The notes beneath the pieces were generated by a model. The model saw only the letters and a list, made by a program, of their open reading frames with translations, had not been told where the DNA came from and did no database searches. Below are positions 1 to 9,090 of a DNA stretch of 19,204 nucleotides, in pieces. Source of the DNA: JBGOUV01 sp041477815 (lineage in GTDB: Bacteria; Acidobacteriota; Terriglobia; Bryobacterales; JACQDG01); NCBI GenBank assembly GCA_041477815.1, contig JBGOUV010000085.1, forward strand, positions 1-19,204, in the 5' to 3' direction. Both the position numbers and the translations under genes were made by a program. The number at the start of each line of letters is the position of its first letter. Within the stretch, counting starts at the first letter, position 1.

Positions 1-2850
1 CCGGCCACCGCCATCTTCATCAACGGCGACGCGGCCACCCAAGGAACCTGGAAGACGGTTTACGGCGCTCAGGGCTACACTATCGCCAACGGCGCGTCCA
101 GCCTTCCCGCCTACGCCCAGGTAACCCCCGCCGGCCAGAGCAACTATACCTGGAACGGTTCCACCACCGATGTCCGGGCCCTCCAGAAACCCACCACCAC
201 CGACCGCCTCGCCTCCACCTGGTACTCCTCCACCAGTTTCACGCTCGACGTCAACCTGACCGACAGCGCGTCCCACCAGGTCGGCCTCTACGCCGTCGAT
301 TGGGACCGCACCGGCCGCGCCCAGACCGTCGACCTCCTGGACGCCGTCAGCGGCGCCCTGCTCGACTCCCGGTCGCTCTCCGGCTTCGGCAACGGCCAAT
401 GGCTGCTCTGGAACCTCACCGGCCACGTCAAGATCCGCGCCACCCGCACCGCCGCCAACAACGCCGTCATCAGCGGCCTCTTCTTCGACGCCGCGGCCGT
501 GCTGATCCCCGACTTTGCGCTCTCCGCCGCTCCCGCCGCCCAAGGCGTCACCCAGGGAGCCTCCGCCAACTACACCCTCACCGTCTCTCCCTCCGGTGGC
601 TTCAACGGCGTGGTCACTTTCGGCGTCACGGGGCTACCCTCGGGCGCCGTGGGGACCTTCAACTCCAACACCCTGACCGTTGCGACCGCGGCCTCCACCC
701 CCGCCGGCGCCTACCCCCTCACCATCACCGGCACCAGCGGCTCCCTCTCCCATTCGACCAACGTCACCCTCACCGTATCCACCGCCGCCGCCGTGACGTT
801 CGTCAAGACCGACGCCGCCACGCAAGGTACTTGGAAGACCGTCTACGGCGCGGGCGGCTACGCCATCGCCAACAACGCCACCAACTACCCCGCCTACGCC
901 CAGGTCACCCTGTCCGGCCAGACCCCCTACACCTGGGTCGCCTCCACCACCGACGTCCGCGCCCTCCAGAAGGCCGCCGCCTCCGACCGCATCGCCTCCT
1001 CCTGGTACTCTGCCGCCAACGTCACCGTCGACCTGAACCTCACCGATGGCGCCGCTCACCAGGTAGCGGTCTACTCGGTCGATTGGGACCGCCTCAACCG
1101 CACCCAAACCGTCGAAGTACTGGACGGCGTCACCAATAACGTCCTCGACACCCGTGCTCAATCCGGCTTCGGCAACGGCCAGTGGATCGTCTGGAACCTG
1201 ACCGGTTACGTCAAGATCCGCTTCACCCGTACCGGCCCCAACAGCGCCGTGCTCAGCGGCATTTTCTTCGACACGGCCATTCCGGTCGTCCCCGACTTCT
1301 CCCTCGCCGCCGCCCCCGCCTCGCAAACCATCCCGCAAGGCTCCACCGCCAACTATACGCTCACCGTCACCCCCAGCGGCGGCTTCAACGGGACGGTCAA
1401 CTTCTCCGCCTCCGGCCTGCCCACTGGCGCCACGGCCTCCTTCACCTCGTCCACTCTGACCGTCACCACTACCCCCTCCACGCCCGGCGGCGCGTATCCC
1501 ATCACCATCACCGGGACCAGCGGCTCCCTGACCCACTCGACCACGGTCACCCTGGTAGTGACCGCCTCGGCCCCCACCAGCGCCACGTTCGTCAAGACCG
1601 ACGCCACCACGCAAGGTACTTGGAAGACCGTCTACGGCGCCAACGGGTACGCCATCGCCAACGACGCCACCAACTACCCCGCCTACGCCCAGGTCTCCTT
1701 CACCGGCCAAAGCAACTACACCTGGGCCGCCTCCACCACCGACGTCCGCGCCCTCCAGAAGGGCGCCGCCTCCGACCGCGTCGCCTCCGCCTGGTTCTCC
1801 TCCACCAACTTCACGGTCGACCTCAACCTGATCGACGGCAACCCGCACCAGGTCGCTATCTACTCAGTCGATTGGGACCGCGTCAGCCGCGCCCAGACCG
1901 TCGACATCCTGGACGCCGCCACCAGCGCGGTTCTCGACACCCGCACTCTCACCAACTTCGGCAACGGTGTCTGGACCGCCTGGAACCTCACCGGCCACGT
2001 TAAGATTCGCGCCACCAAGACCGGCGGGACCAACGCCGTAATCAGCGGCCTGTTCTTCGACCTCCCAGCCACGGTCGCCCCCGACTTCAACCTGTCCGCC
2101 ACGCCCACGTCCCAAGGCGTGGTACGCGGGTCCAGCGCCACCTACACGGTCACGGTAACCCCCACCGGCGGCTTCAGCGGCACTGTGAGCTTCGCCGCCT
2201 CCGGCCCCCCCGCGGGCGCCACCGCCTCTTTCAACTCGACCACTCTGACCGTTACGACTGCCGTCTCCACCCCCACCGGCAGCTATCCCCTGACCATCAC
2301 CGGCACGAGCGGCTCTCTCACCCACTCCACAGGCGTCACCCTGGTCGTGACCGCCGCCTCCGCCTCCGCCACGTTCGTCAAGACCGACAGCGCCACCCAA
2401 GGTACTTGGAAGACCGTCTACGGCGCGGGCGGCTACGCCATCGCCAACAACGCCACCAGCTACCCCGCCTACGCCCAGGTGACCATGTCCGGCCAAACCC
2501 CCTATACCTGGGCCGCCTCCACCACCGACGTCCGCGCCCTGCAGAAGGCCGCCGCCTCCGACCGCATCGCCTCCTCCTGGTACTCCGCCGCCAACTTCAC
2601 CGTCGATCTGAACCTCACCGACGGCGCCTCCCACCAGGTAGCGATTTACTGCGTCGATTGGGATCGCCTCAACCGCACTCAAACCGTGGAGATTCTGGAC
2701 GGCGTTACCGGTACAGTGCTCGACACCCGCACCCTGTCTGGTTTTGGCAACGGCCAGTGGGTAGTCTGGAACCTGACCGGCTACGTCAAGATCCGCTTCA
2801 CTCGCACCGGTCCCAATAGCGCCGTTGTCAGCGGCCTCTTCTTCGATTAG
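1..2850 (+). CDS. Secreted repeat protein with alternating long and Ig-like domains (5' partial)
   Basis: The frame is open from base 1 to a TAG at 2848-2850 (949 codons), so the true start and any signal peptide lie upstream. The internal GTG at 499 is only the first start-like codon in view, because the same repeat pattern continues to its left. The protein is built of four 159-residue units (A) separated by three units of about 91 residues (B), ending on A with no C-terminal anchor or sorting signal. B has the PDFxLxxxP...GGFxGxVxF...GLPxGAxxxF...TITGTSGSL pattern of Ig-like beta-sandwich repeats common in acidobacterial secreted proteins. A has invariant GTWKTVYG, TTDVRALQK, VDWDR, FGNG and SGLFFD segments; I have the impression of having seen it in acidobacterial and planctomycete surface proteins but cannot name a family. 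The composition is rich in Thr/Ser/Ala/Gly with one Cys, which fits an extracellular protein. An adhesion or matrix role is inference. It is convergent with the dehydratase gene at 2894. Confidence 0.85.
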   Translation, partial: PATAIFINGDAATQGTWKTVYGAQGYTIANGASSLPAYAQVTPAGQSNYTWNGSTTDVRALQKPTTTDRLASTWYSSTSFTLDVNLTDSASHQVGLYAVDWDRTGRAQTVDLLDAVSGALLDSRSLSGFGNGQWLLWNLTGHVKIRATRTAANNAVISGLFFDAAAVLIPDFALSAAPAAQGVTQGASANYTLTVSPSGGFNGVVTFGVTGLPSGAVGTFNSNTLTVATAASTPAGAYPLTITGTSGSLSHSTNVTLTVSTAAAVTFVKTDAATQGTWKTVYGAGGYAIANNATNYPAYAQVTLSGQTPYTWVASTTDVRALQKAAASDRIASSWYSAANVTVDLNLTDGAAHQVAVYSVDWDRLNRTQTVEVLDGVTNNVLDTRAQSGFGNGQWIVWNLTGYVKIRFTRTGPNSAVLSGIFFDTAIPVVPDFSLAAAPASQTIPQGSTANYTLTVTPSGGFNGTVNFSASGLPTGATASFTSSTLTVTTTPSTPGGAYPITITGTSGSLTHSTTVTLVVTASAPTSATFVKTDATTQGTWKTVYGANGYAIANDATNYPAYAQVSFTGQSNYTWAASTTDVRALQKGAASDRVASAWFSSTNFTVDLNLIDGNPHQVAIYSVDWDRVSRAQTVDILDAATSAVLDTRTLTNFGNGVWTAWNLTGHVKIRATKTGGTNAVISGLFFDLPATVAPDFNLSATPTSQGVVRGSSATYTVTVTPTGGFSGTVSFAASGPPAGATASFNSTTLTVTTAVSTPTGSYPLTITGTSGSLTHSTGVTLVVTAASASATFVKTDSATQGTWKTVYGAGGYAIANNATSYPAYAQVTMSGQTPYTWAASTTDVRALQKAAASDRIASSWYSAANFTVDLNLTDGASHQVAIYCVDWDRLNRTQTVEILDGVTGTVLDTRTLSGFGNGQWVVWNLTGYVKIRFTRTGPNSAVVSGLFFD
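13..2847 (+). repeat. Four 477-bp A repeats encoding the 159-residue domain
   Basis: The units lie at 13-489, 796-1272, 1585-2061 and 2371-2847. All are exactly 477 bp, with start-to-start periods of 783, 789 and 786 bp. Each runs from a TFVKTD-like start (IFINGD in unit 1) to SGLFFD or SGIFFD. Long stretches are identical at DNA level, for example ggtacttggaagaccgtcta in units 2, 3 and 4. Units 1 and 3 share QSNYTW, RAQTVD, GHVKIRAT and NAVISGLFFD; units 2 and 4 share QTPYTW, RLNRTQTVE and FTRTGPNSAV. This suggests that a two-domain-pair block was duplicated. Confidence 0.9.
508..2352 (+). repeat. Three 273-bp B repeats encoding Ig-like domains
   Basis: The units lie at 508-780, 1291-1563 and 2080-2352, each 91 codons, between the A units. 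Each begins PDF[ASN]L and ends with TITGTSGSL[ST]HST followed by a VTLxV strand. The pattern is that of a beta-sandwich linker domain. Short linkers of 3 to 8 residues join B and A units. Confidence 0.85.
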
Positions 2851-2893
2851 CGGAGCTCCCACCCAGGGCCGCGCTCCGGGACTCGGCGGGGCG

Positions 2894-4063
2894 CTACCAA
2901 TCCAAGATCGCCCCATCCGGCGCCCGGGCCACCTGCGAGTGCTGCACCTCGGGCTGATAGGGATGCCGCGCCGCGGCCGCCTCGTCCACCTCGATCCCCA
3001 AACCCGGGGCCTCCGGCATCAGCCAGTAGCCGGCCTCCATCCGCAGATTCTGGCGCACCACCTCCCACCGCCACGGTACGTCGGTGAGCATGTCTTCCTG
3101 GATCAGAAAATTCGGCGTGGAGAGGGCGAAGTGCAGAGCCACGGCGTTGGCCACCGGGCCCAGGGGGTTGTGCGGGGCGACTCCCATGTAGTAGGTTTCA
3201 GCGGCGGCCGCGATCCTTTTGGCCTCGCCTAGGCCGCCGCAGTGGCACAGGTCGGGCTGGATCACGTGGCAGGCTTGCTGCTCGAAGACTTCCCGAAACT
3301 GGAACCGCGTCACCAGCCGCTCCCCGGTTGCAATCGGGACTTTCACGGCGCGCTTCACCTCGGCCAGGGCCGCGATGTTCTCGGGCGGCACCGGCTCCTC
3401 GCAAAAGTAAGGGCGGAATTCCTCCAGGGCGTTGATGTAGCTCACCGCCATGGCCGGCGTGGTACGGCCGTGGAAGTCGACCATGATGTCGATCCGGTCG
3501 CCCACCGCCTGGCGCAGCTGGCCCATCATCTGGGCCAGCTTCTTCACCGCCGGTACGCCCATGAGCGGCTCGGAGTACGGTATGAACACGACCTTCACCG
3601 CCGTGTACCCCTTGGCAATCACCTCTAAGGCCAGATCGATCAGGGGACCGGGGTCGAAGGTCTCGTAGACGGCCTTCATCGCCCCGCCGCCCAGGTGCGT
3701 GTACATCCGCACCCGCTCCCGCACCGCTCCCCCCAGCAGCCGGTACACCGGCACGCCCAGCGACTTGCCCAGGATGTCCCAGCAGGCCTGCTCGATCCCC
3801 GAGATGGCCGACATGCCGATGACGCCCATCCGGAAGAACGAGTGCCGGTACATCTTCTGATAGAGGTAGTCGATGCGGGTGGGGTCTTCGCCGACCACCA
3901 TCGGAGCGAAGTCCTGGACGGCGCCGGCCACGGCATTCGTCTTCCACTCCAGGCTTCCCTCGCCCCAGCCGTAGAGGCCCGGCTGGTCGGTCTCCACCTT
4001 GATGAACACCCAGTTGCGCATCTGGGCGTTCACCACCACCGTCTTGACGGCCGTGATCTTCAC
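2894..4063 (-). CDS. Enolase-superfamily acid-sugar dehydratase, D-galactonate dehydratase-like
   Basis: This 389-residue protein has the two-domain fold of the mandelate racemase/muconate lactonizing enzyme superfamily. Members of the galactonate dehydratase branch remove water from aldonic acids to give 2-keto-3-deoxy sugars. Visible active-site features are D196 and H198 in VDFHGR, the metal-binding acidic pair E222/E223 in CEEPVPPE, E248 in ATGER, and the base H298 in APHNPLGP. The Asp-x-His and APHNPLGP patterns are those of D-galactonate dehydratase, but the exact substrate cannot be read from sequence. The start is GTG at 4061-4063, which shares a GTGA overlap with the TGA of the upstream gene; a longer upstream reading is only the wrong frame of that neighbour. 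It is the last gene of a minus-strand operon, so the enzyme may break down or edit acid sugars linked to the adjacent polysaccharide locus (inference). Confidence 0.88.
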   Translation of the reverse strand: MKITAVKTVVVNAQMRNWVFIKVETDQPGLYGWGEGSLEWKTNAVAGAVQDFAPMVVGEDPTRIDYLYQKMYRHSFFRMGVIGMSAISGIEQACWDILGKSLGVPVYRLLGGAVRERVRMYTHLGGGAMKAVYETFDPGPLIDLALEVIAKGYTAVKVVFIPYSEPLMGVPAVKKLAQMMGQLRQAVGDRIDIMVDFHGRTTPAMAVSYINALEEFRPYFCEEPVPPENIAALAEVKRAVKVPIATGERLVTRFQFREVFEQQACHVIQPDLCHCGGLGEAKRIAAAAETYYMGVAPHNPLGPVANAVALHFALSTPNFLIQEDMLTDVPWRWEVVRQNLRMEAGYWLMPEAPGLGIEVDEAAAARHPYQPEVQHSQVARAPDGAILDW

Positions 4064-4860
4064 GGTCCGACGGCGAAGGTTACCTGGGCCGAGCTGTCGA
4101 TACCCGACATGCGGATGCGAATCGGCACGGCGTCCGCGGCGGCAACCCCGGTGGGCATCCGGAAATTGATCTGGTAGAGGGCGACAAACTGCGGCGCGAG
4201 GCCCGAGAACAGGATGTCGCCGTCGGGCACGGCAGTACTTCCGACCAGTACCGTCGGCCGGATCGTGGTATTCCGGAGGGCGTCGACGGTGTTGCGTCCG
4301 TCGGCCACCGTCGGAGTCACCGGACCCAGCCCGTTGGAGTAAATGGTCAGGATATCTCCGGCGCGGGCGGGCCGGCTCTCCAGGTTCGGCGCGAACGCTC
4401 CGGCGCGCGCGGCCAGGACCAGGCTGTTGGCAAAAAATACTGCGCCCTGACCCGTGCCCTGCTGGTTGAGGGTAAAGATGGACGGCGTGACCTGGTTGAT
4501 CTCGATGGTGCGCGCGGTGCTGGGTCCGCCCGCGCCGGTCACCACCACGCTGGCCGTGGTCCCGGCCAGGCCGGAGGGCAACTGCGCGTTGATCTGCTGC
4601 GCCGAGACAAAGAACAGCGGCGCGGCGACCCCGTTGAAGGTGACCGACACCCCGCCCAGCGACGTCGACAGCGGCACCGTGCTGGCCTGCGCCAGCGCCG
4701 AGGCGAAGTTGGTCCCGAAGATCGAGACAATCGAGCCGGGCGCGCTGGGACGAGAGAAGGTAGCCGCATTCACCACACCGCCCTCGTTCACGTTCGGCGC
4801 CTGGGCCAGCAGGACGACCGCCCCCACGGCGGCCAGCAAGAGTAATCTCAGGGGGATCAT
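4060..4860 (-). CDS. Secreted stand-alone TIGR03437 (Solibacter C-terminal domain) protein
   Basis: This 266-residue protein starts with a signal peptide (MIPLRLLLLAAVGAVVLLAQ, cleavage near residue 20-21). The domain follows at once: GGVVNAATF at about 27-35, PGSIVSIFGTNFA, VSAQQINAQLPSG at about 85-97, then DILTIYSNGLGPV and QFVALYQINFRMP. These match the family I know as TIGR03437, found in many copies in Solibacter and relatives, usually at the C-terminus of large secreted proteins. Here it is nearly the whole mature protein. Function is unknown; the beta-rich pattern suggests an extracellular or periplasmic beta-sandwich. It begins 7 bp after the polymerase-like gene and overlaps the dehydratase by 4 bp, so the three are probably cotranscribed. 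No Shine-Dalgarno sequence is visible, so translation is probably coupled. Confidence 0.88.
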   Translation of the reverse strand: MIPLRLLLLAAVGAVVLLAQAPNVNEGGVVNAATFSRPSAPGSIVSIFGTNFASALAQASTVPLSTSLGGVSVTFNGVAAPLFFVSAQQINAQLPSGLAGTTASVVVTGAGGPSTARTIEINQVTPSIFTLNQQGTGQGAVFFANSLVLAARAGAFAPNLESRPARAGDILTIYSNGLGPVTPTVADGRNTVDALRNTTIRPTVLVGSTAVPDGDILFSGLAPQFVALYQINFRMPTGVAAADAVPIRIRMSGIDSSAQVTFAVGP

Positions 4861-4867
4861 GAGGCAA

Positions 4868-6577
4868 TTATGGCACAGAACGGCGGGCCCGGAGGCGATC
4901 GAAAATGTTACGGATCTCAGGCGGCCCGTCCGGGTAGAGCTCTACCGCCCTCCGCGCCTGGACCTCGGCTTCCGCCGTCCGGCCCGCCTGTTCCAGCACC
5001 TGGGCCAGCATCCAGCGCGGCTTGTACCAGCGCGGCGCCCAATGCATGGCCGCCCGCAGGCTCTCCTCGGTCCGGGGGAAGTCGTTGCGTGCGGCGTAGA
5101 AGCCGGCCAGGTTGTACCAGGCATTGGACCGCTGTTCCGATCGGGCCGCCGCCCGCTCGGCCGCCTGCAACGCCTCCGGATGGCCGGCGAAGGCGGCGTA
5201 GAGGGCGCGCGAGTACCATAAGTCGGTATCGACCCCGGGCAGCGCGAGTTGGCGCAGGCGGCGGTACTGCCCGGCGCCCTGGTCGATCCGGCCGGCGGCC
5301 AGGGAGACGCGGGTACGCTCCAGCCAGAAATCGGTCCAGGCCAAAGATACCGCCACTGCCAACAGAGCCGCCGCCACCGGCGCCAGCATCCATCTTCGCC
5401 TCCCGGGCCCCGGCTCGGCGGCCCCCAGGGCGACCGTCGTATAGAACAGCAGCGCCGTCGGGATCGTGAACGCGACAAACTGATTCGCCACCAGAGACGC
5501 CACCAGCCCGGCCAGCAGAAACGGCGATCCCCGCAGCCTCCACAGCCCCAACCCCGCCAGAGCCGCCAGAGCGGCCAAGCCCGTTACTCCCTGACTCACC
5601 AGCGCATCCAGGAAGATATTGTGAGGCGACTCGAAATAGCGCTCGGGGAATCGCCGGGCCAGTTCCTCAGACTCGAAGCGTGGGAATTGTGAGGAGTAGG
5701 TTTCGGGGCCGAAGCCTATAGGCCAGCGTCGTGCCGCCATGCGGAGGGTGTCGGACCACAGGGCCAGTCTCCCGCCGCCCCCGGGGTCCTCGCGGAACCA
5801 GCGGGTGCGGGCGCGTAGCGGGAGACCCACGGGCGAAAAGTAGAACACCACCACCGCCGCCACCACCCCAACCCCGACCGCCAGCCGTCGGACGGTCAGG
5901 CGCGGACGCCGCGCCACCATCAGCACCGCCAGTCCGGCCGCCAGTCCCAGCAGCGCCGCCCGTGTCCCATTCAGCGCCACCGCAGCCAACGCCAGCACCG
6001 CCGCCGCGGCCCCCACCCTCCGCCACCGCCGGTCCTCCTCCGCCGACGCCACCGCCAGTCCCACCGAGGCCACGTGTAGCAGGTACACCGCAAAGTACCC
6101 CGCATGCCCCAAGGTCCCCGGGGGCCGCACGATGGTCCAGAAACCCTCGCCCACATGGTACGACTCCCGAGGCACCAGCGGATCCCACCCGAAGTACTGC
6201 GCGATCCCGTAAGCCGCCGCCAGCCCCCCACTGGCCGCGATCGCCCGCAGCAGGCGGGAAGCCGGCGCCCGCGCCGCCACGTGGGTCAACAGCAGCAGCG
6301 CGATCTGGGCGGCCAGCCCCATCCGCCGCCAGTTGCTTCCCACTACCGACAGCGCCGGATCGAGCGAAAACGCCGTTGCCACCGCCAGCGAGACAGCTTG
6401 CAAGCCGAGCAGCCAATCCAGCCGCCCCAGAGGACGATACAGCGCCGCCGCGGCCGCCGCCACCACCAGCAGCGTAACCACCTTGGGCGTTACGTCGTAA
6501 TAAAATACCAGCCCCGGCAGGAGCAGCAAAGGAACTGTTACAAGTGTGACCGCTGCCAGGGTTGACACGGCGCGCAT
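4868..6577 (-). CDS. O-antigen ligase/polymerase-like membrane protein with C-terminal TPR repeats
   Basis: The protein has 569 residues from ATG at 6575-6577. Further upstream starts fall inside the divergent gene and add a low-complexity Pro/Arg-rich leader, so I reject them. About the first 400 residues are hydrophobic segments typical of the Wzy_C/WaaL family, including LNGTRAALLGLAAGLAVLM and a large loop with ESPHNIFLDALVSQGVTGLA, the family's conserved HNxxL...GxxG region. The last 140 or so residues are hydrophilic helical repeats of TPR type (SNAWYNLAGFYAARNDFPRT, then WYKPRWMLAQVLEQAGRTAE). Such proteins join or polymerise undecaprenyl-linked glycans at the periplasmic face of the inner membrane, or glycosylate proteins. 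It is divergent from the polysaccharide operon and heads a three-gene minus-strand operon. Ligase, polymerase and protein-glycosylating roles cannot be told apart here. Confidence 0.85.
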   Translation of the reverse strand: MRAVSTLAAVTLVTVPLLLLPGLVFYYDVTPKVVTLLVVAAAAAALYRPLGRLDWLLGLQAVSLAVATAFSLDPALSVVGSNWRRMGLAAQIALLLLTHVAARAPASRLLRAIAASGGLAAAYGIAQYFGWDPLVPRESYHVGEGFWTIVRPPGTLGHAGYFAVYLLHVASVGLAVASAEEDRRWRRVGAAAAVLALAAVALNGTRAALLGLAAGLAVLMVARRPRLTVRRLAVGVGVVAAVVVFYFSPVGLPLRARTRWFREDPGGGGRLALWSDTLRMAARRWPIGFGPETYSSQFPRFESEELARRFPERYFESPHNIFLDALVSQGVTGLAALAALAGLGLWRLRGSPFLLAGLVASLVANQFVAFTIPTALLFYTTVALGAAEPGPGRRRWMLAPVAAALLAVAVSLAWTDFWLERTRVSLAAGRIDQGAGQYRRLRQLALPGVDTDLWYSRALYAAFAGHPEALQAAERAAARSEQRSNAWYNLAGFYAARNDFPRTEESLRAAMHWAPRWYKPRWMLAQVLEQAGRTAEAEVQARRAVELYPDGPPEIRNIFDRLRARRSVP

Positions 6578-6591
6578 AAAATCTCTATTGT
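6562..6591 (+). promoter_or_regulatory. Putative sigma70-type promoter of the polysaccharide operon
   Basis: TTGACA (6562-6567) is a perfect -35 match, followed after 18 bp by TATTGT (6586-6591, 4 of 6 including the key T1, A2 and T6). Expected transcription starts fall at about 6597-6600, right at the ATG at 6601. No Shine-Dalgarno sequence precedes that ATG, so a leaderless or nearly leaderless mRNA is likely. Part of the promoter lies inside the start of the divergent gene. Confidence 0.5.
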
Positions 6592-6600
6592 GCCTGACGA

Positions 6601-7186
<586 letters not shown>

Positions 7187-7203
<17 letters not shown>

Positions 7204-8008
7204 CGCCTACCAGTACCTGAGCCACCTGCGCACGCGCTGGCGCCTGGTGGCCATCGTATCCGCCGCCGCCCTGCTGGTGGCGCTGGCCGCCAGCCTGCTC
7301 CCGTCCAAGAAGTACACCGCCACCGTCACCCTGCTAATCGAGCCGCCGGCGGGCAGCGACCCGCGCGGCTCCTCCACGGCGGTCAGCCCCATCTACCTCG
7401 AATCCCTCAAGACCTACGAGCACCTCGCCTCCAGCGACCACCTGTTCGCCCAAGCCGTCGAACGTTTCCAGTTGCGCCAAGCCGATCTACCGATCGAGAA
7501 CATCAAGCGGACCGTCCTCCAGGTGACCATCCCCCGCAACACCAAGGTGCTGGAGATCTCGGCCACTCTCCCCGACCGCCAGAAGGCCCACGCCCTCGCC
7601 CTGTTCATCGCCCAGGAAACGATCCAGCTCAATCGCAAGACGAACCGCTCCGGCGACGACGAGCTGATCGTGGCCGCCCGCCGGCGAGCGGAGCAGGCCG
7701 TAGCCCGCACCAAGGCGGCCGAGGCGGCCCGCGCCCGCGCCGCCACCGGCGCCTCCCGCTTCGAGCTGGACTCGCTCGACTCCGAGGTCCAGTCCGCCTG
7801 GGTGGCCCAGGACGAAGAAGAGCGCCGCCTGCGCGAGCTGGAGGCCACGGCCGGCTACCGGGGCGAGCGCCTTACCTTGCTCGATCCGGGCGTAGTCCCG
7901 GAGCGCCCGTCGTCTCCCAACCTTCCCCTAAACGTGCTGGCCGCCCTGGCTCTGGCCCTGACCGTCTCCTGGCTCTACCTCACCCTCGAATTCGGGCTCC
8001 GGAGTTGA
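7187..8008 (+). CDS. Wzz-like chain-length determinant (polysaccharide co-polymerase)
   Basis: This 273-residue protein has the topology of polysaccharide co-polymerases: transmembrane helix 1 at about 19-38, a periplasmic domain with a charged, coiled-coil-prone stretch at about 160-222 (rich in Arg, Glu and Ala), a proline-rich segment around 233-247 (PGVVPERPSSPNLPL), and transmembrane helix 2 at about 249-268. The N-terminal YLSHLRTRWRLV and KYTATVTLLIEPP fit the Wzz domain. These proteins set glycan chain length together with Wzy. It ends right after helix 2, so it has no cytoplasmic tyrosine-kinase domain, and none is encoded nearby. ATG at 7187 lies inside the end of the sugar transferase gene, and its TGA overlaps the TTG start of the next gene. 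Confidence 0.87.
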
Positions 8009-9090
8009 GAGTCGCCCTCGTCCACGACTGGCTCACCGGCATGCGCGGCGGCGAGAAGGTACTCCTTGAGCTGGTCCGCCTGCTCCCCGAGGCCGATGTC
8101 TTTACCCTGCTCTGGAACCGGGGCAGCGTGGCGCCCGAGATCGAGCGGCGGGTGCGCGCCACCAGCTTTCTCCAAAAACTGCCTTTCATCGCTACCGCCT
8201 ATCGAAACTATCTACCCCTGTTCCCGGCGGCCATCCGGTCCCTCGACCTCGGCGGCTACGACCTGGTCCTGTCGAGCAGCCACGCCGTGGCCCACGCCGC
8301 GCCCGTCCCCCCCGGCGCGCGCCACATCAGCTACGTCCACACCCCCATGCGGTATTTGTGGGACGCCCGCGCCGACTACTTCCAGTTCGGCCGCGGCCGC
8401 CTCTGGAAGCGTGCCGCCCTCGCCACCGTGTCACCCTGGCTGCGCCGCTTCGACCGCCGCGCCGCCCTCCGCGTGGATCGCTTCGTGGCCAACTCCCGCC
8501 ACGTCCGCGACCGCATCCGCCGCATCTATGGCCGCGACGCCGAGGTGATCTACCCGCCGGTCGACACCGACTTCTTCACCCCCGGCGCCCCGCCTGAAGA
8601 CTACTACCTCATCGTCTCCTCGCTCGAACCCTACAAGCGCATCGACCTGGCCGTCGACGCCTTCTCCGGGGGCCGCCGCCGTCTGTTGATTGCCGGCTCC
8701 GGCACCCTGGACCGCGAGCTCCGCGCCCGCGCCCGCCCCCCGGTCGAGTTCCTGGGCGCGGTCAGCGATGAAAAACTATGTGACCTTTACCGTCGCGCGC
8801 GCGCCTTAGTGTTTCCGGGACGGGAGGACTTCGGCATGGTGCCGGTAGAAGCGCAGGCCTGTGGACGTCCGGTGATCTGCTACGGTGCCGGCGGCGCCCT
8901 CGAATCGGTGGTGGAGGGTCGAACCGGCGTCTACTTCCAGGCCCCAACCGCGCCCGCCCTCTGGGAAGCTGTTGAGCGGGCCGAAAACATCGACTGGGAC
9001 CCGGACGCGATCCGCCGGCACAGCCTGTCGTTCTCGCGCCCGCAGTTCCAGGCTAGAATGAAGGCACTTCTGGATGAGTACGGTAGTTGA
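8005..9090 (+). CDS. GT4 family glycosyltransferase (WbaZ-like)
   Basis: This 361-residue protein is a GT-B fold retaining glycosyltransferase that would add a sugar to the lipid-linked glycan on the cytoplasmic side. The N-terminus, MRVALVHDWLTGMRGGEKVL, is characteristic of the WbaZ-like GT4 branch. Other marks are YVHTPMRYLWD (110-120), VIYPPVDTDFF (181-191), the donor-site segment SSLEPYKRIDLAV (205-217, with K211) and the EX7E motif E274 to E282 in EDFGMVPVEAQACGRP. The start is TTG at 8005, in a TTGA overlap with the preceding stop; the first ATG (8041) would remove the conserved N-terminal strand, so TTG is preferred. It overlaps the flippase gene by 17 bp. Donor and acceptor are unknown. 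Confidence 0.9.
   Translation: MRVALVHDWLTGMRGGEKVLLELVRLLPEADVFTLLWNRGSVAPEIERRVRATSFLQKLPFIATAYRNYLPLFPAAIRSLDLGGYDLVLSSSHAVAHAAPVPPGARHISYVHTPMRYLWDARADYFQFGRGRLWKRAALATVSPWLRRFDRRAALRVDRFVANSRHVRDRIRRIYGRDAEVIYPPVDTDFFTPGAPPEDYYLIVSSLEPYKRIDLAVDAFSGGRRRLLIAGSGTLDRELRARARPPVEFLGAVSDEKLCDLYRRARALVFPGREDFGMVPVEAQACGRPVICYGAGGALESVVEGRTGVYFQAPTAPALWEAVERAENIDWDPDAIRRHSLSFSRPQFQARMKALLDEYGS

Noticed and set aside
634..1848. 404-codon glycine-rich open frame on the minus strand
   Set aside because: It is antisense to the repeat protein. The absence of stops comes from the C-rich third positions of the plus-strand gene, and its Gly/Val-rich repeats mirror the plus-strand repeat units.
2851..2893. 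Bidirectional terminator between convergent genes
   Set aside because: Only a short ggagctcc palindrome and GC-rich sequence with no T or A tract was seen in the 43-bp gap.
4064..4867. 268-residue N-terminal extension of the dehydratase
   Set aside because: It is a wrong-frame reading of the TIGR03437-type gene; the dehydratase family starts at VKITAVKTVVV, and a GTGA overlap marks that start.
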